From Pseudomonas kitaguniensis (lineage in GTDB: Bacteria; Pseudomonadota; Gammaproteobacteria; Pseudomonadales; Pseudomonadaceae): 64,000 bases of DNA. Position 1 is the first letter of the stretch. Each line of letters starts with the position of its first letter. Shown one piece after another: positions 47,095 through 58,568 of this stretch. The DNA lies in NCBI RefSeq assembly GCF_009296165.1, contig NZ_VUAZ01000065.1:1-64000 (forward strand), given 5' to 3'. The notes beneath the pieces are model-generated. The model did not search any database, was not told the origin of the DNA, and was given only the letters and a program-made list of their open reading frames with translations. A program made the translations under genes and the position numbers.

Positions 47095-48129
47095 GTGGAA
47101 GTTAGCCACCTGGGTTTCCCCCCGCTGACCATCGCCGTGTTTGTAGCACTGGCGATTGGTGCAATGGTTCTCGACATGTTTACCCACCGTGGTGACCAGC
47201 CCATCAGCCTGGCGCGTGCCTCGGCCTGGTCGGTGTTCTGGATCCTCATCTCGTTCGGCTTTGCAGGGTTCCTGTACGTCGAGCACGGTTCTGAAGTTGC
47301 GACGCTGTTCATCACCGGTTACGCCCTTGAAAAAGTGCTGAGTGTGGACAACCTGTTCGTGTTCATGGCGATCTTCGCCTGGTTCAAGGTGCCTAATGGC
47401 CTGCGTCACCGCGTGCTGTACTGGGGCATCATCGGCGCCATCGTATTCCGCCTGATCTTCGTTGCCATCGGTACCGGCCTGTTGGCACTGGGGCCTTGGG
47501 TCGAAGTGGTGTTTGCGTTGGTGGTTGCCTGGACCGCTGTGATGATGCTTAGAAGCGGTGGCGACGACGAGGAAGAAGAAGATTACTCCCAACACATGGC
47601 CTACCGTTTCGCCAAGAAACTGTTCCCGGTGTGGCCGAAATTGCACGGCCATGACTTCTTCGTGCGTCGCAAGACCCTGGAAGCCGAGCTGACCAAGCCA
47701 GAAAACGCAGGCATGTCGCTGGCCGCCAAAGGTGGTTTGTTCGCGACCCCGCTGTTCCTCTGCCTGGTGGTGATGGAAGTTTCCGACGTGCTGTTTGCGT
47801 TTGACTCTGTTCCGGCCGTGATCGCAGTCAGCCGCGAGCCATTGATCGTGTTCTCGGCAATGCTCTTCGCGATTCTGGGTCTGCGGACCATGTACTTTGT
47901 GCTGGAAGCCTTGAAACGCTATCTGGTCCACCTGGAAAAAGCCGTCATCGCACTGCTGTTCTTCATTGCCGTAAAACTTGGCTTGAATGCGACCGACCAC
48001 ATCTTCCATCACGGCTACAACATTGATCCGAACACCAGTTTGATCATCGTTATGGTTGTTCTGGCCATCGGTATTTTTGCCAGCGTGCTCTTCCCTCAAA
48101 AAGAAGAAGCCGAAACCGATAAATCGTAA
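47095..48129 (+). CDS. terC: TerC-family integral membrane protein
   Basis: 344 residues, about eight to nine membrane helices, starting with GTG 47095. The conserved [13 protein letters not shown] and [13 protein letters not shown] carry the intramembrane acidic residues of TerC/Alx metal exporters. It would anchor the TerB/TerD assembly at the membrane. Confidence 0.95.
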   Translation: MEVSHLGFPPLTIAVFVALAIGAMVLDMFTHRGDQPISLARASAWSVFWILISFGFAGFLYVEHGSEVATLFITGYALEKVLSVDNLFVFMAIFAWFKVPNGLRHRVLYWGIIGAIVFRLIFVAIGTGLLALGPWVEVVFALVVAWTAVMMLRSGGDDEEEEDYSQHMAYRFAKKLFPVWPKLHGHDFFVRRKTLEAELTKPENAGMSLAAKGGLFATPLFLCLVVMEVSDVLFAFDSVPAVIAVSREPLIVFSAMLFAILGLRTMYFVLEALKRYLVHLEKAVIALLFFIAVKLGLNATDHIFHHGYNIDPNTSLIIVMVVLAIGIFASVLFPQKEEAETDKS

Positions 48130-48161
48130 CCTCAAATAGTGACTCACAAGGAGTTGTACTC

Positions 48162-48737
48162 ATGGCACTGACCCTTCAAAAAGGCGGCAACCTGTCTCTT
48201 TCGAAGACCGACCCGACACTGACCAAGATCCTTATCGGTCTGGGCTGGGATCCTCGCGCGACTGACGGTACTGAGTTTGACTTGGACGCCAGCGCGTTCC
48301 TGCTGGGTGCCAACGGCAAAGTGCGTGGCGATGCCGACTTTATTTTCTACAACCAGCTCAAAAGCGCTGACGGTTCCATCGAGCACACCGGCGACAACCG
48401 CACCGGTGCCGGCGATGGCGATGATGAAGTGCTGAAAATCGACCTGAGCCGTGTGCCTGCGGACATCGACCGCGTCGCCTTCACCGTGACCATTCACGAT
48501 GCTGACGCACGCAAGCAGAATTTCGGCCAAGTGGGTGGTTCGTTCATCCGTGTCGTCAACGAAGTCAGCGGCGCTGAAATTGTTCGTTACGACCTCGCAG
48601 AAGATGCGTCGACCGAAACCGCGATGATCTTCGCCGAACTGTACCGTAACAACGGCGAGTGGAAATTCCGTGCTGTGGGTTCGGGTTTTGCCGGCGGCCT
48701 CAAGGCATTGGCCAACTCGTATGGCATGAACTTCTAA
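48162..48737 (+). CDS. terD: Tellurium resistance protein TerD
   Basis: 191 residues, [16 protein letters not shown], with [10 protein letters not shown] and [15 protein letters not shown] (calcium loops). Very similar to the next gene, so one is a tandem duplicate. GGAG precedes the ATG. Confidence 0.93.
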   Translation: MALTLQKGGNLSLSKTDPTLTKILIGLGWDPRATDGTEFDLDASAFLLGANGKVRGDADFIFYNQLKSADGSIEHTGDNRTGAGDGDDEVLKIDLSRVPADIDRVAFTVTIHDADARKQNFGQVGGSFIRVVNEVSGAEIVRYDLAEDASTETAMIFAELYRNNGEWKFRAVGSGFAGGLKALANSYGMNF

Positions 48738-48766
48738 CCCCTACGTCCAGAACAAGGAAACTGATC

Positions 48767-49345
48767 ATGGCTGTAAGTCTTTCCAAAGGCGGCAACGTCT
48801 CACTGTCCAAAGAAGCTCCAGGGCTGACTGAAGTAGTCGTAGGCCTGGGCTGGGACCCACGTGTTACCGACGGCACCGAGTTTGACCTCGACGCCTCGGT
48901 GTTCATCGTGGGTGAAAACGGCAAAGTGCTCGACGACAACAGCTTCATTTTCTACAACAACAAAAAGTCGGCTGACGGCTCCGTCGAGCACATGGGCGAT
49001 AACCGCTCCGGTGCCGGCGAAGGCGACGATGAGCAAGTGACTGTAAAGCTCACTTCGCTGGCCCCGCAGGTGAAAAAGCTGGTATTTGCGGTAACCATTC
49101 ACGATGCCGAAGCGCGTAAACAGACCTTCGGTCAGGTTTCCAACAGCTTCATTCGTGTCGTCAACAAGGCTGACGGCAAAGAGCTGGCACGTTTTGACCT
49201 GAGCAAAGACGCCTCCACCGAGACCGCGATGGTGTTCGGTGAGCTGTATCGCAGCGGCGAAGAGTTCAAGTTCAAGGCGATCGGCCAAGGCTTTGCAGGT
49301 GGCTTGAAGCCGCTGGCTGAAGCACACGGCGTCAGCATCGGCTAA
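48767..49345 (+). CDS. terE: Tellurium resistance protein TerE (TerD family)
   Basis: 192 residues from ATG 48767 after [33 protein letters not shown] and [15 protein letters not shown]. It is the last gene of the ter locus; a strong terminator follows. Confidence 0.92.
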   Translation: MAVSLSKGGNVSLSKEAPGLTEVVVGLGWDPRVTDGTEFDLDASVFIVGENGKVLDDNSFIFYNNKKSADGSVEHMGDNRSGAGEGDDEQVTVKLTSLAPQVKKLVFAVTIHDAEARKQTFGQVSNSFIRVVNKADGKELARFDLSKDASTETAMVFGELYRSGEEFKFKAIGQGFAGGLKPLAEAHGVSIG

Positions 49346-49357
49346 CCCATCGGGTTA

Positions 49358-49391
49358 AAAAAAGCCCCGTCTTTCGAGCGGGGCTTTTTCA
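49358..49391 (+). terminator. Strong terminator after terE
   Basis: AAAAGCCCCG (49360-49369) pairs with CGGGGCTTTT (49379-49388), followed by more T. An A-tract on the left also makes it work for the leftward gene ending at 49421. Confidence 0.92.
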
Positions 49392-49420
49392 TGTGCGCGT
49401 TTTATAAACTCATGCTTGGC

Positions 49421-49960
49421 TCAATGTGCGACGGTCTGATGCCGCCGCTTCAGGCGACGTTTGACCAACACCACCGCCACAATAACCACCAGCGCGATGA
49501 CGCCGAGGAACAGCGTATTGAACCAGGGGAAAGGTTCTTCACGGCTGTTGGTGGCCTCAATGTCGGTGATGTTCGGGAACACCGAGAGTATCTTGATGCG
49601 CCACCCGTAGTACCGCACGAGCGCCAATTGCTCGGCATTACGCGAGTAACCCTGGGCCTTGGCCTGGATGTCGGCAGAATCGAACTTGAAGTACCAGGGG
49701 AACGACCAGCCGGTGTCCTCATTGCGATACACCATCACGTCTTTGGAATCCGGGTGTTCGGTGTTGATGAAGTAAACGTCGCGAGTCGGACCGTCCGCCG
49801 GGTTCTCGGCATTGATCACGCCATCCTGATCGACACGTTTAACCTCACCTCCGGTGATCAGCACCACCTCGTGTTGCGGGAGGATGTAGAAAAGCCCCAG
49901 CGCGCCAGCGCTGACAACAAGCAGCACAGCACCCAGAATTACGCCTTTGAGCAACTTCAT
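49421..49960 (-). CDS. DUF1523 family membrane protein
   Basis: 179 residues. An N-terminal membrane segment (M-K-L-L-K-G-V-I-L-G-A-V-L-L-V-V), a periplasmic domain with V-Y-F-I-N-T-E-H-P and V-M-V-Y-R-N-E-D-T-G-W, and a C-terminal membrane segment before a basic tail (V-K-R-R-L-K-R-R). It matches DUF1523; function unknown. The start is placed at M-K-L-L, since the upstream open part contains no family-like sequence. Confidence 0.75.
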   Translation of the reverse strand: MKLLKGVILGAVLLVVSAGALGLFYILPQHEVVLITGGEVKRVDQDGVINAENPADGPTRDVYFINTEHPDSKDVMVYRNEDTGWSFPWYFKFDSADIQAKAQGYSRNAEQLALVRYYGWRIKILSVFPNITDIEATNSREEPFPWFNTLFLGVIALVVIVAVVLVKRRLKRRHQTVAH

Positions 49961-50121
49961 ACCTGCACTCCATTTTATCAGGCGCCAATTTTGCCCGTTT
50001 CTTTGTAATAGGGCATGTTTAGTTGTTACCCAACGCCCGTGCGGCAGGGTCAACAACGCGCCCCATCTGCACGGCCTGCTGTGGTTTGACGGGGCTAGCA
50101 GCCTGTCGGATAAAACTGTTG

Positions 50122-50156
50122 CAAAAAAAAAACGCCCCAAACCAGTTGGGGCGTCA
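50122..50156 (-). terminator. Terminator of aceA
   Basis: ACGCCCCAA and TTGGGGCGT arms (about 50132-50153) form a stem around ACCAG; on the minus strand it is followed by a run of ten T. It lies about 90 bases past the aceA stop. Confidence 0.9.
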
Positions 50157-50241
50157 GATCGTGCGGCACTGCGGTCAGCTCTTTAACGGGCCCGCAATGG
50201 CCGTTTACTCATCTGCGTACTCGCAGGTAGTCAAGCATTAC

Positions 50242-51567
50242 TCAGTGAAACTGTTCTTCTTCGGTCGAACCGGTCAGTGCGGTAACGGACGAGCTGCCGC
50301 CCTGAATCACGGTGGTCATGTCGTCGAAGTAGCCGGTGCCCACTTCCTGCTGGTGCGCCACAAAGGTGTAACCCTTGGCCGAATCGGCGAATTCCTGCTC
50401 TTGCAGCTTCACGTAGGCGGTCATGTCGTTGCGGGCGTAGTCGTGCGCCAGGTTGAACATGCTGTGCCACATATTGTGGATGCCGGCCAAGGTGATGAAC
50501 TGGTGCTTGTAGCCCATCGCCGAGAGTTCGCGCTGGAACTTGGCAATGGTCGCGTCGTCGAGGTTCTTCTTCCAGTTGAAAGACGGCGAGCAGTTGTAGG
50601 ACAGCAGTTGGTCCGGGTATTCCTTTTTGATTGCTTCGGCAAAACGACGCGCTTCGTCGAGGTCCGGCTTGGCGGTTTCGCACCAGATCAGGTCGGCGTA
50701 CGGTGCATAGGCCAGGCCGCGGGAGATGGCCTGGTCGAGACCTGCGCGTACTTTATAGAAGCCTTCTTTGGTGCGTTCGCCGGTCACAAACGACTGGTCG
50801 TACGGGTCGCAGTCCGATGTCAGCAAGTCAGCCGCGTTGGCATCGGTACGCGCCAGAATGATGGTCGGCGTGCCGGCCACGTCAGCGGCCAGGCGAGCAG
50901 CGGTCAGCTTCTGCACCGCTTCCTGAGTCGGCACGAGCACTTTGCCGCCCATGTGACCGCATTTTTTCACCGAGGCCAGTTGGTCTTCAAAGTGAACGCC
51001 GGCAGCACCGGCCTCGATCATGCTTTTCATCAGTTCATAGGCGTTCAATACGCCACCAAAACCGGCTTCGGCGTCGGCCACGATTGGCGCGAAGTAGTCG
51101 ATGTAGCCTTCGTCGCCCGGGCCTTTACCGGCTTTCCATTGGATCTGGTCGGCACGCCGGAACGCGTTGTTGATGCGCTTGACCACCGTAGGTACGGAGT
51201 CCACCGGGTACAGCGATTGGTCGGGGTACATGGACTCGGCGGAGTTGTTGTCCGCCGCCACTTGCCAGCCGGACAGGTAAATCGCCTGGATACCGGCTTT
51301 AACCTGTTGCACTGCCTGGCCGCCGGTCAAGGCGCCCATGCAGTTGACGAAATCTTTATCGGGGCGGAAGGAAGGCTTGGCACCCTGGGTCACCAGGTTC
51401 CACAGCTTATCGGCGCCGAGTTTTGCAAAGGTGTGCTCAGGTTGAACCGAGCCACGCAGGCGGACGACGTCAGCAGCGGAATAAGCGCGGGTCACGCCTT
51501 TCCAGCGTGGGTTTTCAGCCCAGTCTTTTTCTAGGGCTGCAATTTGCTGTTCGCGTGTCAGTGCCAT
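50242..51567 (-). CDS. aceA: Isocitrate lyase
   Basis: 441 residues. The catalytic loop appears as K-K-C-G-H-M-G-G-K, and [14 protein letters not shown] and F-E-D-Q-L-A are typical of isocitrate lyase. It splits isocitrate to glyoxylate and succinate in the glyoxylate shunt and competes with isocitrate dehydrogenase encoded at 60468-62693. Single gene with its own terminator; GAGG lies nine bases before the ATG. Confidence 0.97.
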   Translation of the reverse strand: MALTREQQIAALEKDWAENPRWKGVTRAYSAADVVRLRGSVQPEHTFAKLGADKLWNLVTQGAKPSFRPDKDFVNCMGALTGGQAVQQVKAGIQAIYLSGWQVAADNNSAESMYPDQSLYPVDSVPTVVKRINNAFRRADQIQWKAGKGPGDEGYIDYFAPIVADAEAGFGGVLNAYELMKSMIEAGAAGVHFEDQLASVKKCGHMGGKVLVPTQEAVQKLTAARLAADVAGTPTIILARTDANAADLLTSDCDPYDQSFVTGERTKEGFYKVRAGLDQAISRGLAYAPYADLIWCETAKPDLDEARRFAEAIKKEYPDQLLSYNCSPSFNWKKNLDDATIAKFQRELSAMGYKHQFITLAGIHNMWHSMFNLAHDYARNDMTAYVKLQEQEFADSAKGYTFVAHQQEVGTGYFDDMTTVIQGGSSSVTALTGSTEEEQFH

Positions 51568-52078
51568 GGGGAAAAACCTCGTCGCGTCTTTTGTGGAAAA
51601 AACTACTGGGTTGAAAATTCCGTTTGCCGGCCACGTATTCAGTGCGTGGCAATGGCGGCTCGCTGACCAGAAGCTTGGGCGGTCAAGTCGGGTTTGGCGG
51701 GGGTGGCGACGGGATGAACGATAGGCTCAAGGGGCGGCTTTGAGCAGGTAAGGGCGAACTGCGGACGGTCTTCGGGCGTCGTGGGCCTCTGTACGATCCA
51801 TCAGTGTGTGGCCGGGTTACCTGGTTAGCTTCCGTCCCTCGGGACAACTTCGTTCCAGTCGCAACCAACGTCAAACACACCTTGTGGGCGGTACAGACAC
51901 GAATCGGCTCAGGTGGGTAGTTTAGAGCGACGATCCGAGAGCCCTTGCCAGGGCCCCTGATTAGCGGGAGCGAGGCCATCATGCACAGGCTTTTTTGGAT
52001 CGTCAAATGTTTTGTAGTGCTTTTTTTAAAGCACTACATCTTTAGTCTTATACGACTCGGCGGTCAGTTTTTGGCGCT
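51568..52078. other. Long intergenic region upstream of aceA
   Basis: About 511 bases with no convincing gene. It should hold the aceA promoter. A long perfect hairpin lies at 52013-52038 (listed). The rest shows no clear element. Confidence 0.5.
52013..52038. terminator. Perfect 11-bp inverted repeat
   Basis: TGTAGTGCTTT (52013-52023) and AAAGCACTACA (52028-52038) form a perfect stem with a TTTT loop, 41 bases past the stop of the leftward secretin-domain gene. It may end that transcript, though the following T-content on the minus strand is low (ACATTTGACG). It could also be an operator. Confidence 0.5.
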
Positions 52079-52816
52079 TCAGTTCACGCTGTCGACCTTG
52101 ACCCGCAACGTCAGGTCATCACGGCCCTGAGTAGAGTAGCTGCGGGTTGTAGAGGTTTTATCGGCTTGGGTCTCGCGGTTGATGCCGGCCAGCGGGATCC
52201 ATTCGCCCAAGCGGCCACTGACGGTTGTGTCGGTACTTTGAACGTTCACTACATCGGGACGTTCCTGGCTCATGCGGTCACGGTTAGTACTGATAGCCAG
52301 GTGTACGGTTTCACCGGTGACGCTGGCGGTGACGTAAAAACCCTGAGTAACGTTGCGGTACTGCGTCTGGTTTTGCGGGCGGCCGTACGCGTCTGGCTGG
52401 GTGGTGGTCAATGGCACACTTTGGCCGACCTGGATCAGCGCGGGCACACCTTCGCTGGCCTGGATCTGTTGCACGCCGCCGTCGCGGCTGGTGGTGCCGT
52501 AGCTGATGATGCGGGTCTGGCTGTCGCCGCTGCTTTGCTGATTATTTTCGTTGGTGTCGACGGTTATCAGCAGGCGCCTCGCGGGCGTGTCCAACTGTGA
52601 GAGCAGGGCGCGCAAGCCCTGGATTTTGCCGGGGTCGGCATTCACGATCAGTTGGTTGCCGTAGGCGCTGACGGTGCCGTCCTTGCCGATGAAGTTCTGC
52701 GCGACCGGCAGCAGGTCGGCGCTGGTGCGGTTACTCAGGTCCAGCACTTGTGTGTCGGCGAGTGCCGAGCAACTGGCGGTCAGGAGGAGTGCGGTGAGCA
52801 GGGTGCGTAGGGACAT
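52079..52816 (-). CDS. Secretin N-terminal-domain protein
   Basis: 245 residues with a signal peptide (M-S-L-R-T-L-L-T-A-L-L-L-T-A-S-C-S-A-L-A). A secretin N0/N1-like part (S-N-R-T-S-A-D-L-L-P-V-A-Q) is followed by a bacterial type II/III secretin-like segment with I-Q-V-G-Q-S-V-P-L and L-G-E-W-I-P-L-A-G. It is far too short to be a pore-forming secretin, and no secretion genes are adjacent. Likely a periplasmic protein of unknown role. Note that a cysteine follows the hydrophobic core, but no full lipobox is apparent. Confidence 0.7.
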   Translation of the reverse strand: MSLRTLLTALLLTASCSALADTQVLDLSNRTSADLLPVAQNFIGKDGTVSAYGNQLIVNADPGKIQGLRALLSQLDTPARRLLITVDTNENNQQSSGDSQTRIISYGTTSRDGGVQQIQASEGVPALIQVGQSVPLTTTQPDAYGRPQNQTQYRNVTQGFYVTASVTGETVHLAISTNRDRMSQERPDVVNVQSTDTTVSGRLGEWIPLAGINRETQADKTSTTRSYSTQGRDDLTLRVKVDSVN

Positions 52817-52895
52817 GGCCGTTATCTCTGCGAGTCATTTAGGCGTGATAGTGCCAGTTTGTCGGCCTGGCAGGTCGCAAGTTGAATCTTAGACG

Positions 52896-52927
52896 GCAAA
52901 ATGCCCTGACAGGGCAGGGCATTTTGG
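52896..52927. terminator. Hairpin upstream of the secretin-domain gene
   Basis: CAAAATGCCCTG (52897-52908) faces CAGGGCATTTTG (about 52915-52926). It lies between the GNAT gene stop (53030) and the secretin-domain gene, so it probably terminates the leftward GNAT/RoxA transcript. Confidence 0.6.
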
Positions 52928-52941
52928 GTGTCGCTGAAATA

Positions 52942-53012
52942 GCCATCGGGAGCAAGCCCCCTCCCACAGTTGCAATGCATTCCCCTGTGGGAGCTGGCTT
53001 GCCTGCGATGGC
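52942..53012. repeat. REPIN (second copy)
   Basis: Arms GCCATCGGGAGCAAGCCCCC (52942-52961) and the facing TGTGGGAGCTGGCTTGCCTG (52986-53005) show the same REP core as at 7140-7228. It ends 18 bases from the GNAT stop. Confidence 0.85.
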
Positions 53013-53029
53013 CGCGCCAAGGTCTTGGA

Positions 53030-53452
53030 TCAGCCCCCGCGCACCATATCCACATGCGGAATCCCGACCTCAAGAAACTCATCGCTGACGATCTTGAAGC
53101 CCAGCCGCTCATAAAACGGCGCAGCGTAGACCTGCGCGCTGAGGAACTGCTTGGTCTGGCCGCGTTTCTCGGCCATGCCCATCACGGTTTCCATCAGCTT
53201 GTCGCCGACCTTCAGCCCGCGCCAGTCCTTGAGCACCGACACGCGGCCGATTTCGCCGCTGGGCAGCAGGCGAGCGGTACCAATCGGAAAGTCGCCTTCG
53301 AACGCAAGAAAATGCACCGCGTCGGCGTCGTCCGCATCCCACTCCAGCTCCGGTGGCACCGATTGTTCAGCGATAAATACCGCTTCACGAATGCGCCGAA
53401 TCTCAGCGATGTCCTTATGCCAGTCCGCGACACGTACGTGAATTTTATTCAT
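53030..53452 (-). CDS. GNAT-family acetyltransferase
   Basis: 140 residues from ATG 53452 (M-N-K-I-H-V-R-V-A-D-W). GNAT motif A is I-G-R-V-S-V-L-K-D-W-R-G-L-K-V-G-D, and A-A-P-F-Y-E-R-L-G-F lies near the end. ElaA-like by the E-A-V-F-I-A-E-Q start. The substrate is unknown. The start overlaps the RoxA gene by eight bases. Confidence 0.85.
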   Translation of the reverse strand: MNKIHVRVADWHKDIAEIRRIREAVFIAEQSVPPELEWDADDADAVHFLAFEGDFPIGTARLLPSGEIGRVSVLKDWRGLKVGDKLMETVMGMAEKRGQTKQFLSAQVYAAPFYERLGFKIVSDEFLEVGIPHVDMVRGG

Positions 53453-54611
53453 CGGCAAATCCCAGGCTGCCCTGCTTGACCAGTTCGCACAGCAGGTTGC
53501 AGCCATCTTCGTCTTTGAGCCATTCGCCGAGGTTATCGCTGTGCAGCGCATCGGCCGAACACACCAGTTTCAACAACTCGCGCAGTTTGCCCGGCAGATA
53601 ACGGCTCTGGCCACTGGCGAACAGCAACACGTCGTCGTCGACTTCCGACCAGGCCATGCGCGCGCTTGGGTTGCGCACCAGGATCGCGCCGCCTTCCAGG
53701 CTGTTGATGAAGTCTTCTTCGCCCAGTTCTTCGCCCGCCACCAGTTCCGGGTAGCGCGGCTCGGTCATGAACTGGCCGAACCAGGTCAGCAGCATGCGCT
53801 CGTCGCTCATGTGCTCGGCCAGCAGGCTTTTCAAGCGGCCAAGCGCATCGGCCTGAATCTGGTGCGGGTCGCTGACCGGCTGGGCGTCGGCGTCGGTGTA
53901 ACGCTCTTCGTCCGTCAGGTATTGGCTGAGGAAGTCGGTGAAATGCGTCAGCACTTCGGCGGCGCTCGGTGCACGGAAACCCACCGAGTAGGTCATGCAG
54001 TCATCTTCGGCGATACCGAAGTGTGCCAGGCGCGGCGGCAGGTAAAGCATGTCGCCCGGTTCCAGTACCCATTCTTCGCTTTGTTCGAATTCAGCGAGGA
54101 TGCGCAGGTCGGCGTGTTGCAGCAGCGGGCTTTCGGAGCTGCACATCTGGCCGATTTTCCAGGTGCGCTTGCCTTGCGCTTGCAGCAGGAACACGTCGTA
54201 GTTGTCGAAGTGCGGGCCGACGCTGCCACCGGGGGCGGCGAAGCTGATCATCACGTCGTCGATGCGCCAGCTTGGCAGGAAGCGGAAGTGTTCGAGCAAC
54301 TCGGCAACTTCCGGCACAAACTGGTCGACCGCCTGCACCAGCAGGGTCCACTCGCGCTCGGGCAAGGTGCTGAAGGCGTCTTCGGCGAACGGGCCGCGGC
54401 GCAGTTCCCAAGGGCGCTCGCCGTGCTCGATCACCAGGCGCGATTCGACTTCTTCTTCCAGGGCCAGGCCGGCCAATTCGTCGGCGTCGATCGGGCTTTC
54501 GAAATCAGTAATGGCCTGACGGATCAGCAGGGGTTTTTTCTGCCAGTAGTCGCGCAGGAATTCCCGTGCCGTGATGCCGCCCAGAAGTTGAAGAGGGATG
54601 TCAGGATTCAT
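53445..54611 (-). CDS. roxA: Ribosomal protein L16 arginine hydroxylase (RoxA/YcfD-type cupin)
   Basis: 388 residues from ATG 54611 (M-N-P-D-I-P-L-Q-L-L-G-G-I). JmjC-like Fe(II)/2-oxoglutarate fold: the metal ligands are in H-F-D-N-Y-D (HxD) and R-L-A-H-F-G-I; W-Q-K-K-P-L-L-I-R near the start is typical. YcfD in E. coli hydroxylates an arginine of ribosomal protein L16. The C-terminal winged-helix part (about 250-388) is present. It precedes the GNAT gene in one operon. Confidence 0.88.
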   Translation of the reverse strand: MNPDIPLQLLGGITAREFLRDYWQKKPLLIRQAITDFESPIDADELAGLALEEEVESRLVIEHGERPWELRRGPFAEDAFSTLPEREWTLLVQAVDQFVPEVAELLEHFRFLPSWRIDDVMISFAAPGGSVGPHFDNYDVFLLQAQGKRTWKIGQMCSSESPLLQHADLRILAEFEQSEEWVLEPGDMLYLPPRLAHFGIAEDDCMTYSVGFRAPSAAEVLTHFTDFLSQYLTDEERYTDADAQPVSDPHQIQADALGRLKSLLAEHMSDERMLLTWFGQFMTEPRYPELVAGEELGEEDFINSLEGGAILVRNPSARMAWSEVDDDVLLFASGQSRYLPGKLRELLKLVCSADALHSDNLGEWLKDEDGCNLLCELVKQGSLGFADE

Positions 54612-54649
54612 GTGTAACCTATTGAAAGAAAGCACTTTTCAGACTGGAA

Positions 54650-54677
54650 TAAAAACGCCCGGCGCGGCCGGGCGTCT
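54650..54677 (-). terminator. Terminator of purB
   Basis: ACGCCCGGC and GCCGGGCGT arms (about 54655-54675) with a T-run on the minus strand, 20 bases past the purB stop. Confidence 0.88.
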
Positions 54678-54695
54678 CAAGAGGGCTTACGCTAA

Positions 54696-56810
<2,115 letters not shown>

Positions 56811-56814
<4 letters not shown>

Positions 56815-57935
56815 GCCTGACGGCTCCAGGGCTCGGCGACTTCAATCACGCCACCGCCCAGGCAAATTTCGCCGTCGTAGAACACCACGGATTGGCCCGG
56901 CGTGACTGCGCGTTGCGGGTCATCAAAGGTCGCGCGATAACCACTGGCGGTTTTTTCCAGGGTGCACGGCTGATCGCTCTGGCGATAGCGTACTTTGGCG
57001 GTCAGCCGGCGCGGTGTGCTCAAATCGACCGGGTTGACCCAGTAGATGTCCGAAGCGAGCAGGGCGCCGGAGAACAGCCAAGGGTGTTCATTGCCCTGGC
57101 CAACGATCAGCTCGTTGTGTTCCAGGTCCTTGACCAGCACGTACCACGGCTCTTCACCGGCATCTTTCAGCCCGCCGATGCCCAACCCCTGACGCTGGCC
57201 GATGGTGTGGTACATCAGGCCGTGATGGCGGCCGATGACCTCGCCTTCGGTGGTTTTGATTTCGCCCGGTTGTGCCGGCAGGTATTGCTTGAGGAAATCG
57301 CTGAAGCGGCGCTCGCCGATAAAGCAGATACCGGTGGAATCCTTTTTCTTGGCCGTGGCCAGGCCATGTTTCTCGGCAATCTTGCGCACTTCGGGTTTTT
57401 CCAGCTCGCCCACCGGGAACAGGGTCTTGGCGATCTGTTCGCCGCCGACGGCGTGCAGGAAGTAGCTCTGGTCTTTGTTCGCGTCAAGGCCCTTGAGCAG
57501 TTCGGTGCGGCCCTCAATGTCGCGGCGGCGCACGTAGTGGCCAGTGGCGATCAGGTCTGCGCCCAAAATCATGGCGTAGTCGAGGAACGCCTTGAACTTG
57601 ATCTCGCGGTTACACAGGATGTCCGGGTTCGGCGTACGGCCGGCCTTGTATTCGGCCAGGAAGTGCTCGAACACGTTGTCCCAGTACTCAGCGGCAAAGT
57701 TGGCGGTGTGCAGCTTGATGCCGATCTTGTCGCAAACGGCCTGAGCGTCCGCCAGGTCGTCCATCGCGGTGCAATATTCCGTTCCATCGTCTTCTTCCCA
57801 GTTCTTCATGAACAGGCCTTCCACCTCATAACCCTGCTCCATGAGCAGAACGGCGGAAACGGAAGAATCCACGCCGCCGGACATGCCGACGATGACGCGC
57901 TTCTTTTGTGTGTCAGAAGGGGCTGGATCACGCAT
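56811..57935 (-). CDS. mnmA: tRNA-specific 2-thiouridylase MnmA
   Basis: 374 residues. The PP-loop S-G-G-V-D-S-S is at residues 19-25 (G-M-S-G-G-V-D), and catalytic cysteines lie in N-P-D-I-L-C-N-R and G-I-C-F-I-G. It makes the 2-thio group of wobble uridine in tRNA. Confidence 0.97.
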
Positions 57936-57994
57936 AAGGTTTCAACGGGTGTCTTTAAAAAGGACGCGATTCTAGCAGGCTCGCGCCCGCAAGG

Positions 57995-58441
57995 CTAAAG
58001 AGAAGGGCGGATCAATTCGAGACTGTGGCGCTGACCCGCCAGATAATCATCGATACAGCGGATGATCAGCTCGCTGCGCCAGTCGTCGCGCACCGCCATC
58101 AGTTCGTCCCGCGTCAGCCAGCGGGCGCGGATGATGCCCTCGTCCAACTGATAGTCAGGGTGGTGTTTCAGGGCCTTGGCGATGAAACACACCCGTTGAT
58201 AGGTCGCGCCATTGCTCGGCGCGGTGTACAGGTAAATCCCGAGAATGGCGGTGGCTTCGACGTCCCAGCCGGTTTCTTCGAGGGTCTCGCGCACGGCGGC
58301 CTCGGTCAGGGTTTCATTCGGGTCCAAGTGGCCGGCGGGCTGGTTGAGCACCGCGCGGCCGCCCTTGAGCTCTTCGACCATCAGGAAGCGGCCATTGTCT
58401 TCGACGACGGTGGCGACGGTGATGTGGGGTTGCCAGGTCAT
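57995..58441 (-). CDS. NUDIX hydrolase (NudJ-like)
   Basis: 148 residues from ATG 58441 (M-T-W-Q-P-H-I-T-V-A-T). The NUDIX box reads G-H-L-D-P-N-E-T-L-T-E-A-A-V-R-E-T-L-E-E (then T-G-W). Position beside mnmA matches NudJ/YmfB, a thiamine pyrophosphate and nucleoside triphosphate phosphatase. The frame is open further upstream, without similarity. Confidence 0.88.
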   Translation of the reverse strand: MTWQPHITVATVVEDNGRFLMVEELKGGRAVLNQPAGHLDPNETLTEAAVRETLEETGWDVEATAILGIYLYTAPSNGATYQRVCFIAKALKHHPDYQLDEGIIRARWLTRDELMAVRDDWRSELIIRCIDDYLAGQRHSLELIRPSL

Positions 58442-58568
58442 GGGGAGCTCTCGATTGAAGGTGTGTGCATAAGCAAACGGCATGTCAAATCTGACATTTT
58501 GTGATTTTACCCTGGCGTAGCTGTAGCGCAGTTTACCTCTCCAGAACACTTGCCACTGGAGAAATGAC

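Noticed and set aside
48162-49345. terD and terE as a simple recent duplication with possible recombination
   Set aside because: The two proteins differ at many positions and each keeps its own family features, so this is the normal ancient terD/terE pair.
51683-52006. A 107-codon open frame upstream of aceA
   Set aside because: No ribosome-binding site, no similarity, composition like non-coding sequence.
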